DNA of 64,000 bases from Xylona heveae TC161 (taxonomy: Eukaryota > Ascomycota > Xylonomycetes > Xylonales > Xylonaceae). The position numbers were made by a program, and so were the translations under genes. This document shows, one piece after another, positions 24,105-34,500 of the stretch (positions are counted from its first letter, which is position 1; every line of letters starts with the position of its first letter). The stretch covers positions 1,488,001 to 1,552,000 of the forward strand of contig NW_017264197.1 of assembly GCF_001619985.1 (NCBI RefSeq), in the 5' to 3' direction. The notes below the pieces were generated by a model. The model worked only from the letters and a program-made list of their open reading frames with translations, had not been told where the DNA came from and made no database searches.

Positions 24105-24979
24105 GATGGGTGTGCGTCTGTGAATGAAAAGAGCAAAGATAAGGAAAAAAAACAAGTGAGGAAAAGATGAAACTTATTCCTTCATGCAGTTACAGGTTGG
24201 TTGGGATGATCAACTACCTGAGAGGAAAGTTCAATGGATGGGAAAGGGGTATAGGAATAACATGAGAGAAGAGGAAGTGAAAAAGGTATGTGAGGAAGTT
24301 GGGAAGCAAAAGAAGCGAAGAGTAAATTTGGCGATGTAGCGACGGTCACGTGGTGAGCGAGCTCAGCTGCTTGGGCGAATGAGAGAGTAGCCTGGTAGCA
24401 GGAAGAAGCTTTGGCGAGGGGTTGATCTGGAAAGTATTGGATGACTAAGGGGATTGAACAAGCTTGGTTAGCTCAGGGACAAGGCTCGGAGTGAGAAACA
24501 ATAACAACCTACCGGAGTATCGTAAACCCTACTGGGCTAAAAAAAGGGCATGATGCGTATCGAATACGCTGCTGCCGCCACCACTACCACTGCCAGATTC
24601 AACTAATACCATGTGTTCCACATTTCCTTGTACAAACTCTTACATGTTGCTTGCTTGTGAAATGACCTTTTTGGGGATACTACCGGCTCTGTATCAAAGC
24701 TAATCTCAGCATGATGGCGATCAGACCTAATCGAGTATGTAGCAAATTTTTCATGGGATTGAAATATATATTATAGAAGGGAAGCGCTCCCGGCCTCCTA
24801 CTTGATGTTTGAGTTACTTTTTCTCTATAATTTCCGCTCCTTGTCTATATTTTTCTCTCATAGAATTCTGAATTTGCTTCATTATCGAGCCTTGATTTTG
24901 CAAGTTAACACGGCTTGAGTCCACACGAGCATCACGGCAAATAGTTTTGGGTATCCAGGCATCTTGGAATCGTTGAATA
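24105..24979. promoter_or_regulatory. Divergent promoter region, mS45 / RTA1-like
   Basis: About 0.9 kb between start codons. A CCACCACTACCACTGCC stretch lies near 24577. No gene or RNA seen; a GGTTAGCTCAG-like string at 24463 does not fold as a tRNA. Confidence 0.4.
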
Positions 24980-25999
24980 ATGAACAGCATGAACAGCCCA
25001 GGCATCCAAGCTCGCTCTGACGGTCAGGCGGACTTTGACTTCTATCCCTACAACCCGAACAAGCCAGCGGCGTGGACATTTGTGATACTCTTCGCGATTG
25101 GTACCGTTGTGCACCTCGCATATATCTTTCCATTCCGGTCATGGTTCTTCATTCCTTTTATACTTGGTTGTTCTGGTAAGTTTGTTTTCTAGCCGTTTGC
25201 AGTCGACGGCTGTCCAGGGCACGCTGTTTAAGAAAGCATGTCCAAAATCCCAGCACGCCATGAAAAACATGTTATGTAGAAAAGAGAACATGATTGGCTG
25301 ACATTACGCAAAGCCGAAGCAGGTGGTTATTATGGCAGGGCCTGGGCACACAACAACCGGCGGGCAGGTGATCCATACATACTGCAGTTGTTCCTTATCA
25401 TTGGAGCAACGCCTTTGCTATCTGCGTCTATTTACATGACACTTTCCCGCCTTGTCCGAGCGCTCGATGCAGTTCGATATTCGCTCGTACGAATCAGCTG
25501 GGTGTCCAAGATTTATATTCTCATTGACATTGCCTGTCTGGTCCTGCAGGTCATGGGGACAGTCACACAAGCCTATGGCGGGGCCGGAGAACAGCAAAAA
25601 GCAATTAAGCTCATCACAGGCGGCTTGGTCTTTCAATTGATTGCCTTTGTCGTCTTCATCCTCTTGGCACTCAGGGTTCATTTCCGTCTCAACCGAGAAC
25701 CTACGCTCATCTCAGCACACCCGAGGGTCCAATGGAGAAGGTCCTTCTGGGCACTGTACGTATGTAGCACCCTCGTCCTGGTCCGGAATCTTGTCCGCAT
25801 CCTTGAATTCAACCAAGGCAGTGGTGGCACAATTGGCAGCCACGAGGCATTCCTGTACATTTTTGATGCATGCCCGATGTTTGCAGTTGTCCTCCTTCTC
25901 GCAATCATTTATCCTGGATTCGTGACCAAGACTAGTCGGAGGCTGTCGAAGAATAGGCCCGAGAGTCCTTCTATTCCCTTGTTTGTCGACAGAGAATAA
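24980..25999 (+). CDS. RTA1-like seven-transmembrane protein
   Basis: Two exons (24980-25175 and 25323-25999) give 290 residues with about seven hydrophobic helices. RTA1-family landmarks are FDFYPYNPNKPAAWTFVILF at the start, then HLAYIFPFRSWFFIPFILGC, GGYYGRAWAHNN, LSASIYMTLSRLVRALDA, KIYILIDIACLVLQVMG and the terminal RNLVRILEFNQG. Family members (yeast Rta1, Rsb1, Pug1) are plasma-membrane proteins implicated in sphingoid-base export and resistance to toxic amphiphiles. The substrate here is unknown. M1 and M4 are both possible starts; I chose the first. A short cytosolic tail follows the last helix. Confidence 0.9.
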
Positions 26000-26649
26000 A
26001 TCATATTCAGGGAAAGCAAGGGATTTAGGAATGGCTGGAAACAAGGTAGAGAACAGTGTTGCTATTACCTAAACGAGGTTTCGATCCTTGTCTTTCTTCT
26101 TATAGAGTATCTTCTGCTTGCAGTTCAAAATAATGTAAAGTAACTACAAATGTACTGTTTTGAAAGATCAATAGTACATGGGATTCTTTAGCTTCTTCTT
26201 GGATTATTATTATGATTATTATTATTTTTAAATTTCCTTTTTGCCTCAAATTCGGTATTTGCAGTAGGTGGCCAATACAGAGGAAACATAGGTATCTATG
26301 ACATGCTGTATCAAACTAATAGTTAACTTAGGCGCCGCGCGTCAAGTTCATCTACCGCGTACCATGACCCTACGAAGCAGGCTAGTATGTAGGGATAAAG
26401 TTTTCCCGTTTAAGTCCGATTTGGTGCGTATCAAATACGAAGTGGGGCTCATGACATATGGTGACACTTCCACCGGCGATGCAAATATTATCAATTTGTA
26501 CAAACCCATCCCGTATCTGATACGTCTCATTTGTTTTGCCCCTCCTGACTCTCTGATGAGCAAATATTATACAGGGGAGGGGAAAAAAAGGAAAAGAAAA
26601 GAAAGGAAAAAGATAACCCAATCTCCCGGATGCTGAGACCGTGCATGCA
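26000..26649. other. Intergenic, no gene seen
   Basis: AT-rich after the RTA1-like gene (a TTATTATTATGATTATTATTATT stretch near 26200), then the promoter of the zinc-cluster gene with a purine-rich block (26576-26620) just before its start. Confidence 0.45.
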
Positions 26650-28014
26650 ATGACCGAGCGGCGGCAACGGCAGGCCCATCGCAAATCTCGTCGTGGTTGT
26701 GCGCGTTGCAAGTCAGGACATCGAAAAGTAAGCAAAGGGGTTTCTTGTTGTCATGCCCTCCACTTTTAACACGATTACATTGCCGCTAAACATGTTCTTA
26801 AATAGTGCGATGAAGTCCATCCTGTCTGCGGTGCCTGTCGCCGACTTGGCATCCCTTGTAGTTTTGAATGGTCCATGTCGCCTGTGTCTGGGGGAGCAGC
26901 AGCAACAGCATTAAGACCATCATCCGCAGATGCTCGTCTGGATGAAAATAATGGTCACCAGGCGTCTTTGGCCCTGGATGACTTGCGACTTTTGCATCAT
27001 TGGCTCCGGGGCGAGGGGAGTATGTTTGAAGACCACGCCGGCGAGACTTCACGACGGGAGCGCGATCGTCAGCTGGAGCTTGCGCTGGCGCACCCTTACC
27101 TGATGCATGCCATTCTGTCGATTGCCGCCTTGGAGCTCTTCCACCGGGGGGAGCCTCAAACTTCTCATCCTCCACATTGTTACTATACCCTGGCCGCATG
27201 GCACAATGTGCAAGCGCTCTCCCATGCTCGGCCAAACATGGCACGCTCCAATTGCGACAGCCACAGCGAGCCTCTCTTCATCTTCTCCGCCTTGACCTCG
27301 CTCTACGCTTTTGCCGAGCCTCCTCTGCGTCGCTCGCTATCTTCCTTTCGCAGCGAGATTTGCAATGGCAATGGCAACGGCAACGGCAACGGCAACGACT
27401 GTCTGCGCGACCTGTTGAGCGCATTCTACGTGGCACGAGGCATTCCCGTCGTCATCGAGGCCAACAAGGCCGGTCTCGAGCGAGTCGATCAGCCAAACCA
27501 GGGTGAAACCTGGTCCGACGAGACGCCCGAAGTTTTGCCCACTCTTGATGCTGATTTTCCTCAGCTCCAACTCGTCCTCGACTTGGTCGAGACGCATTTT
27601 TGCTGCACCGCCGCTGCTGCCGAAAACAACAACAACAACGACGACGACAACGACGACGACGACAACGACAGATACGCGCACTACAAGCCCGCGCTGCGCG
27701 ACGCTGCCACCCGGCTCTTTGCCATCATTTCGTTGCTCCTGCGGCGTCCAGAGAACCACTCGAGTGCTTGGCTGATCCAGGCTTGGCCCATGCATGTCGA
27801 TCCATGCCTCCTCGAGCTTTGGGAAGCAAAGCATCCCGTTGCCATGGTCATATTAGCTTACTATGCCGTCCTGGTCCAGCTGCGCGCCAATCTCTGGTTT
27901 TTCCAGCGCTGGCCCCCTCTCATCCTTGACTACGTCGGACAAAATCTGGTAGAAGAGGAATGGCAGACCTATCTAGACTGGCCAAGAAAGATGATTTTTA
28001 ATAGAACAGAATAG
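26650..28014 (+). CDS. Zn(II)2Cys6 transcription factor
   Basis: Two exons (26650-26727 and 26806-28014) give 428 residues. The N-terminal binuclear zinc cluster is complete: C17, C20, C27, C34, C37 and C44 with spacing 2-6-6-2-6. It is split by a 78-base intron just before the third cysteine. The usual Arg of the C-x2-C-K-x-R-H-x-K pattern is Gly here (CARCKSGHRKCDE). A basic stretch (HRKSRRGC) precedes the cluster. After it come LRLLHHWLRGE and HPYLMHAILSIAALELFH, features of the Upc2-like group of fungal C6 regulators with a short fungal-specific domain. Low-complexity insertions encoded by GGCAAC/GGCAAT repeats (Asn-Gly, 27363-27398) and AAC/GAC repeats (Asn/Asp, 27626-27670) interrupt the middle. 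Target genes are unknown. Confidence 0.9.
27363..27398 (+). repeat. Hexanucleotide GGCAAC/AATGGC repeat in coding sequence
   Basis: About five tandem AA(T/C)GGC units encode an Asn-Gly run inside the zinc-cluster protein. Unit length is a multiple of three, so copy changes would keep the frame. Confidence 0.8.
27626..27670 (+). repeat. AAC/GAC trinucleotide repeat in coding sequence
   Basis: A run of AAC followed by GAC codons encodes an Asn then Asp tract in the middle of the zinc-cluster protein, a likely length-variable linker. Confidence 0.8.
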
Positions 28015-29693
28015 AATAGGAGAATAAAATAAGATAAATGAGGGTAGTTATTGAAAATTTAGAACATCTCGCCAGCAGCCTAGCCCCTTATGGGCCCCCA
28101 AATAATACTACACTGGTCTCAAATACTTCCATTCTATATGTAGCCTACCTTTACAGCGTCCTCGAATCCTCGAGCTATCGATGAAACAGCTTGGATCAAA
28201 CTCAAAATAGAATGATTTAGTCATGGGAATAGTATCTCAAGTCTGCCTCTGGCAGAAGAATAAAGCTCAACCTTCACGTTTATTCACAAGGTAGTCTAGC
28301 TGCAATGCATTTTCGTGGCGGATGGGCGGCGCAATTAAACTGATAACCCTAAGTTAGGGTGACAGTAGATAAAGATTAGGATAAGATACAGGAAGAGTGT
28401 GATGCATTAAAAGCCTTGAGACAAGAGTATGCCTTGTGTGTAAAACAAAGTGGGAAATGCAACACCAAAAAAGTGTGTGCAGCCATCTCCTGACGCCGTT
28501 GGCGTATACACGACCTGTAAAGGAAAAATAAAACCGATTGCCCTATGCTAAAAGAATTGATGGTGGACAAAGTAGCAAGCTAGCAGATTCCCACAACACG
28601 CGTGCAAGACAAGAAGCGGGGAAACTTGCACTGGGTCACCAGAAAACTAAGGTAGGTAGGGAGGTGGGTAGCAAACATAAAGGTTTTTGACTGCCGATGA
28701 CAAGGGATTACCGCCCAAAACGATTCAATGTTCAATAATCAGAGCGAAATATGCGCACGAGGGGTAAAACATAAAAAGTTGCGGAAATGACAGTTGGCTA
28801 GAGTAAAAATCTGAGCATGGAAGATTCATGTAAGGCATACACTCCGTTGAACATGACTGAAGCTGATAACTAAGGCCTGATATGCAGCAGGAAAAGAACA
28901 GAGCTTTCAAATGATATCTGAGAGGGCTAGAAGAAAGAAAGAGCTGTAGCTGGAAAACATTTCGATCAGAGAAGCGAATAGGTGGTGCTGACGCTGAAAT
29001 AGGGGGTGAAATAGACGAATGAAAACGGAAATGCCTCTCATCGAATCGTCGAAGCGGACGTAGAATAAAATGGTTGGAGCAGCATCTTGTTGTGAATCTG
29101 CTAGCAGCCGTGAACAAAGATGAAAAGGTGAAACCCAATCAACTATGCATGCTGTGGTGATGCTATGCTCTCTACGAACCAGCATCTCGAAACGACCGCT
29201 TCCATCCGGTGAACATGAGGATCAATTTCAGAAGGAAAGAAAAATGAAGTATCAAAACTAAATCCACACCGACCCACTCCACAAGCGCAACAGAAGGAGG
29301 CGAAAAGCACAGTTTGAAGCCGAGTCTAGCACCAGTTCCATGCCCCCGATTCTGATTGTGGCTCCGCGAGACGACGCAAAAGGGGGAATCATTGCATAAT
29401 GCTTGCCAATAAGAAAGTTGGGGGGAATAACCCATGGGTAATATCAGAGAAGAAAGATTGTACCTCCAGCAGAAATGACTGAGCGAGTGCAAAGAACATG
29501 CCGTAATTAAAAATTCTTCAGTGGAAAAATGATGATAGAGCAGAAAGGGATATTGTGGAAAGATAAGAAGAAGAGTAAAGGCAAAGATGGGGAAAAAAGA
29601 AACTCCCAGTAGCGCCAAAGATGCTACGCGCCCGTGGCCCTGCAGGGGATTGGTTTCCTCAAGTAGGGCCTATGCAAGTCCGACTGCTTCTTT
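28015..29693. other. Convergent 3' flanks
   Basis: About 1.7 kb between the zinc-cluster gene and the Whi3-like gene. It contains an ACCCTAA-g-TTAGGGT inverted repeat (28346-28360). Open frames on the minus strand are hydrophobic but carry no recognisable family and probably belong to the 3' untranslated region of the Whi3-like transcript. Confidence 0.4.
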
Positions 29694-31541
29694 TCACCGA
29701 CCCATCATGTAATCTTGAAATGCACGGCCCGAACCGCCAATGGCCGTTGCCGAACCATCTTTGGCAGCGGCGCCGGAGAATGATGATCCTCTATAAGTTC
29801 CTGCGCCTGGGGCGGAAAAGGATGAATTACGGGCAGTGGAATCAAGGGACATTGGAGGAGCGCCAAGAGGATTGCCCATGCTACTGACGTTATTCATTGC
29901 CGTCGCCAGTCCTGGAGGGACAGCCAACCCGGGAGGCGGGCCACTGGCCGTGGAAAACGGCATCGACGACATTCCGGCAACACCATTCATGCCACTAGAA
30001 ACTGAGCCTGGAGGGCTCATGGGGGTTGGGGGACCCATGCCCGTGTTCTGGTTGCTTCGAACCCCCAGCGGATTCTTGGAGAAGCTCAGTCTGATGCCGC
30101 CCTTGACGCTGTTGTGAAGTGGCTGACCATAGAGCTCATTGAGAGCCTTGGTGGCAAAAGACACGTCTTCAAACTCAACAAAACACATGGGGCCGTTCTG
30201 CTTGGTTCGAAAGCAGAGGCGCTTGTAGCCACGCTGCTTGGAGAAAATGGCCTTGAGTTCGTCTTCAGAGGTGTCAATTGGCAAGTTGCCGACGTAGAGG
30301 GTGTTGCAAGGAGGATTTTGATCTGCAGGATTCACCGGTGGGTAAGTGTGGCGAGGATAATGCTGAGTAGCCAACTGGTAGTTGGCGTTAGGGCCAAGGC
30401 CAGAGAGTCCTGTCGGGGAGACGACGGGTGCTTGGCCTGAACGCGGAGTGGTGAAACTCGACACTGGTGGGGATGCAATGTTGTTGGTGCTCAAAGAGAG
30501 ACCACCGAAGCGCGATGCCAGAGGAATCTGAGGGTTCGTGGTGCGACGCGGCAGGGCTGCAGAAGCGCCACTCTTGGCGTAGGCGACTGGGTCTTTGAGC
30601 AGCTCGCCCGTCTCTTCGTCCACCGAGTCATCGTTAATGACTGATTTGCCCGTGACACGGGGACGGTCATTGAGCGCACTACCTATCGGTGACTGCGGTG
30701 AGAAGAGACTTTGGAAATGAGCACTCGAATCAGGCACAGGCAGCTCTCCATTGGATAAGCCCGCAGACCCACCGAGTGCGGCGGTGGGCGGGGAGAATTT
30801 CTCCATGGCTTGAAAGGTACCATTATATCGTGATGATTGTCGCACATTTTGGCCACCGGTTGAGCCGGTCGACGATGCCGAGCTTGACGTTTGACGCGTG
30901 GAGGCGCCTTCTATCGTATTGCGACGGCCCGCGGCTGCTCCTCCTGCCCCTGCTCCTACTCCTCCCACAGGACTCTGTAAAACCTCGACGATCATGTTCG
31001 CTTCGTTCGAGCTATTCGGGCGCCCATCCAACATGGAGCGCGCCTCCAGGGCGCCGGCCAAGGTCTTGAAGCGGGCAATGGCGGAGAGGAAGCCCTTGTC
31101 CTCGGGATATTCGGCTGGCACGAACTCGGCGTCGACGAAATCCTTGGCGAAGAGGAACATGCTTCGAAGAGCCTCGTCGCTTGCGTTCTTGGACAGTCTT
31201 CGCATGAAAATGGCGGGCATTGGGTTGGCGACAAAGGATGCCACCGGCTTGTCGTGCCCATTGAGGAACTGTAACCCCGCGGCTGTTCGATCTATTGCGG
31301 TCATATCGCCCCTCTGTGAGAAGGGATATGAATGCGAAAAGGCAAGAGACGATTGCGTTCCAGTTGGGGAAGTAAAAGCTTCGGCAGCCATGGCCTGTTG
31401 CGACAGGTGCGGGAACTTGGTCCCCGCGACGGGAGGTGACGAGGCCGAGGACGACAGAGAACCGGGCTGAAATTGGAGGCTGCTGGACGCGGAGGGACTT
31501 GAACCAGTCGAAGTGATAGAATCGCCGGCCATGCCTCGCAT
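29694..31541 (-). CDS. whi3: Whi3-like RNA-binding protein
   Basis: One exon of about 612-615 residues, depending on whether the ATG at 31541 (MRGMAG) or 31532 (MAGDSI) is used. The open frame continues upstream to about 31619 ([18 protein letters not shown]) without an ATG, so an upstream coding exon is possible. A divergent N-terminal RRM-like region ([20 protein letters not shown], then [19 protein letters not shown]) precedes a long Ser/Pro/Gly-rich linker. A typical RRM near 410-490 has RNP2 [12 protein letters not shown]1 [10 protein letters not shown] and a [16 protein letters not shown] end. Whi3 proteins bind mRNAs such as G1 cyclin and formin messages and form assemblies that control the cell cycle and polarity. 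The Gly/Ala/Ser-rich tail fits this. Confidence 0.88.
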   Translation of the reverse strand: MRGMAGDSITSTGSSPSASSSLQFQPGSLSSSASSPPVAGTKFPHLSQQAMAAEAFTSPTGTQSSLAFSHSYPFSQRGDMTAIDRTAAGLQFLNGHDKPVASFVANPMPAIFMRRLSKNASDEALRSMFLFAKDFVDAEFVPAEYPEDKGFLSAIARFKTLAGALEARSMLDGRPNSSNEANMIVEVLQSPVGGVGAGAGGAAAGRRNTIEGASTRQTSSSASSTGSTGGQNVRQSSRYNGTFQAMEKFSPPTAALGGSAGLSNGELPVPDSSAHFQSLFSPQSPIGSALNDRPRVTGKSVINDDSVDEETGELLKDPVAYAKSGASAALPRRTTNPQIPLASRFGGLSLSTNNIASPPVSSFTTPRSGQAPVVSPTGLSGLGPNANYQLATQHYPRHTYPPVNPADQNPPCNTLYVGNLPIDTSEDELKAIFSKQRGYKRLCFRTKQNGPMCFVEFEDVSFATKALNELYGQPLHNSVKGGIRLSFSKNPLGVRSNQNTGMGPPTPMSPPGSVSSGMNGVAGMSSMPFSTASGPPPGLAVPPGLATAMNNVSSMGNPLGAPPMSLDSTARNSSFSAPGAGTYRGSSFSGAAAKDGSATAIGGSGRAFQDYMMGR

Positions 31542-34500
31542 GCACAAGTCGCGCGGCAGGCCTGTCGGGTCAAGGCCAAGTGCTACCAGGATAGGATGTG
31601 ATGCGACAGCAAGGGTCAATTGTCGTCAGGAACCGATCAAGCACTGCCGAAAATCGCAACCACCCAATCCAGCAGAGAACCACACGCGCAAAAAATGTCG
31701 AATCCCACTAAGACTGGACACAAGAGAAAGGGAGCGCGCGTGTCGCAATATCTCCACGGAGTGAAATGAGGGGAGCGCGTGAAGCTTGAAGAAGTGGCGC
31801 GTGCGAGGATCGTCGCTGCAGGCGGGAAGTAGAAACTATAGATGCGCGCGCGCCGAGGACAAGCACGAAATATAGACGCGCAAAGCGGTTATTGAGAGAA
31901 AGGAGAGTCGTCGCACACGAGGTTCGAAGAAAGTCGGGGAGGTCTGAGTGTCACGATAGGTCCGAAGAGAGGTTGGGGGGTTTTTGGAGAACGAATGAAA
32001 GAAGATGAGATGTGGGAGAAGGAAAGGGAAGTTAGAGGCGTTTCGTGGATTGAAGTGTGCGTGCGTGCACGCGGAAACGGGGGGTGTGGTGGTGGGGAGT
32101 CTAAGGTGGGTAGTAGTTTAGGTCGTGGATGAGTAGTGGTGGTAGTGGCTTTTCTGGCGATGCGACCGGGTGAAAGATGCGCAAGTGCGGACGGACAGGT
32201 CGAGAGTTTTCGAGTCACTCGAGGCGAGAAAGCCGGTGGTCGTGAGGGAAAAGGGTATAGACAAACGCGTGAGCGAGCGAGCGAGCGAGGGGAAAGGGGG
32301 GGAGAAACGATGTTGTAGGTGGGACTCTGGAGATGGACTGGATGAATGGGGGTTAGAAAGCATCCGTAGTAGTTCGAAGAGTCAGGTCGGAGAGGGAAAA
32401 GAGAGAGAGGGGAGAGAAGAGCGCCATACAAGGTCGAGCTCTCTGTTCCCCCAGTTAAGGTATGGCGAGCGATTAGCGCACGACCACTGGATTAACAGCC
32501 GATCTAAGTAGCGCGATAAGTCCAGCTTGGGTCCGAATCGTAGCGGGAAAAGTATCGTCGATACGCCAATGGTAATGGTCAATTACCAAACGCGGATGGA
32601 TCCGTTTCTGGGGGTGGGAAGAAGGACGAAGGAGGAGGAGGGGAAGCGGTTTGTGGTGGTCCTGATGGGCACTCCTTCCGCCCACGCGTTTCTTCCGTCA
32701 AGGGAAGCAAAAGGGCACAGAATAATAATGGTCAGGGTGGTGTCGACACCACTGGTTGGGCGAGTTTAGGTCGAGATTGGCGTCTCAGTAGAGCAACTTG
32801 ATGGAGGTAGTGTGACCCGAACGACCAAAGGTAAAGCTCCTGCTGAGTAATGGCGAGCTTTCAGAGCAGATAAAATCTTTGGTGGGGAAAGATGCAGGAG
32901 AGAATGATAGAAGAAGAGAAGGAAGGGAAGAGGGAGAATGGGGGAAATTTACTGGTAAAGAGAATGAAGATGGAATGTGAAAAGATGTTGAAAGCAATGT
33001 TTGAAAGAAACGGAAGGAAAATAAAATAATCCTCGTCAAGAGAGGAGAAGACACGCGGAACAATAGTTAGTAAAGCAGCCCCGCTGTGTCTCTCCAGTTT
33101 GGCTTAAAGCCACCGTTGGAACAGTGGAACAGAGTTGGAGAAAGGCCAGAACTAACGCATCAGCAGCACAGCAGCAACAAGAAGATGCGAAAAAGGGCGT
33201 CCGCAAAGCATAGAGGCAACTACTGGAGTGGATCCCATCGTGGGGGGTATAACAATGCAAGAGGCCCACCGTTGAACGATGATGCGGACGCTGCATGCAT
33301 ATGAAGATGCACCAAACCCTTGTAAAGGGGCCTGCAATGGCAGCTCTGGCACGTCAAGCAAAGGGTGGGTTGAAGTAACGAGTCAAATGGGGCCCTGGCT
33401 TAGGACAAAACGCCCTGACCTGTCACAGGAACGATAGCAAAGCTCTTTGAACAAGAGATGCAGTCAATCGAGATATCGAATGAGAGACGCGTGCACACAC
33501 CTTGCCCCATTGCACCTTGGATGACGTGCAGAGAGATGGCGCAAAGGGTACACGTCGACTCGCCTTCTCCAACCGAGACACATTTGACGATCATGGATTC
33601 AAATTCTTTGTCGTTCAATGCTCATTGAGATTATCGCATGGTTGGGACAGAAAGTGAAAGATAAAATCGGGGCTGAATGCCGGGTTCCACGCACCCTAAC
33701 CCAGCACAATGTGACGGATCGACGTTTTCCCGTTCAAGGAATAATCCAGATAAAGCATCATCGATTACCTAGGTAGGTAGGCCTGTGAACAGGGATGGGG
33801 ACAAGTACCAGCTTCCCGTTCACCCTCTTGTTCTGCACGCGTTGCCAATATTTCTCGTCTCCGCCAGCTCTTCGTCGGCTTCGCAATTCGTTGCCCAAAA
33901 CCTACTAAGCAGCTCCTATGCTGCTTGCCATCAGGTTCAGTACTTCAAAGCTAGAATCCCCGCCAGAAATGGTAGACGCAAAAAGATAACATGGTATGCT
34001 GAACAAAAAATTTCCATTTCGGAAGTGTCTTTTCTGCTCGCATGATTTTTCTCGTGAAATATTTCCATATGGCGAGGCCAATTTGGTCCCAATAATTGGT
34101 ACCTGAACCCGTATCGTTCCTGTTAGGGGATCGCTGCGGGCTACCGCAATCGAGGCTTGGGTTGCTTTAGCTTGGCGCCCCAAAGAGCCCTCATCCCTGA
34201 CCGACCACGGGCTGTAGAATAGACAACCAGAATGCCATGAATAACACGTCCGCTTTGAACGGATGATGATAGTACTTACAGTCAATAGCAAAATAATTGC
34301 CATAGAATCCAGTCTGCCCAGAGCTATCATATTCCAAAACAACGCAATCCAGATGCGTACTATTTAGAAAGGGCCGGCCAAGTGCTCAGGGAAGTTCTTG
34401 TGTATTGAGAATAGATGGACCGGATCAGGGAAAGTGTGTGCCTTTTCCAAGTCTGATTTTCACAAAGAAATTTTTTCTGCGAAGAAATACCACATGAGAC

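Noticed and set aside
24455-24520. GGTTAGCTCAG string resembling a tRNA D-arm
   Set aside because: No matching anticodon arm, T-arm or acceptor stem follows.
31889-32431. 180-codon minus-strand frame upstream of the Whi3-like gene
   Set aside because: Its composition is that of pyrimidine-rich leader DNA (Ser, Pro, Leu, Arg) and no domain is recognisable.
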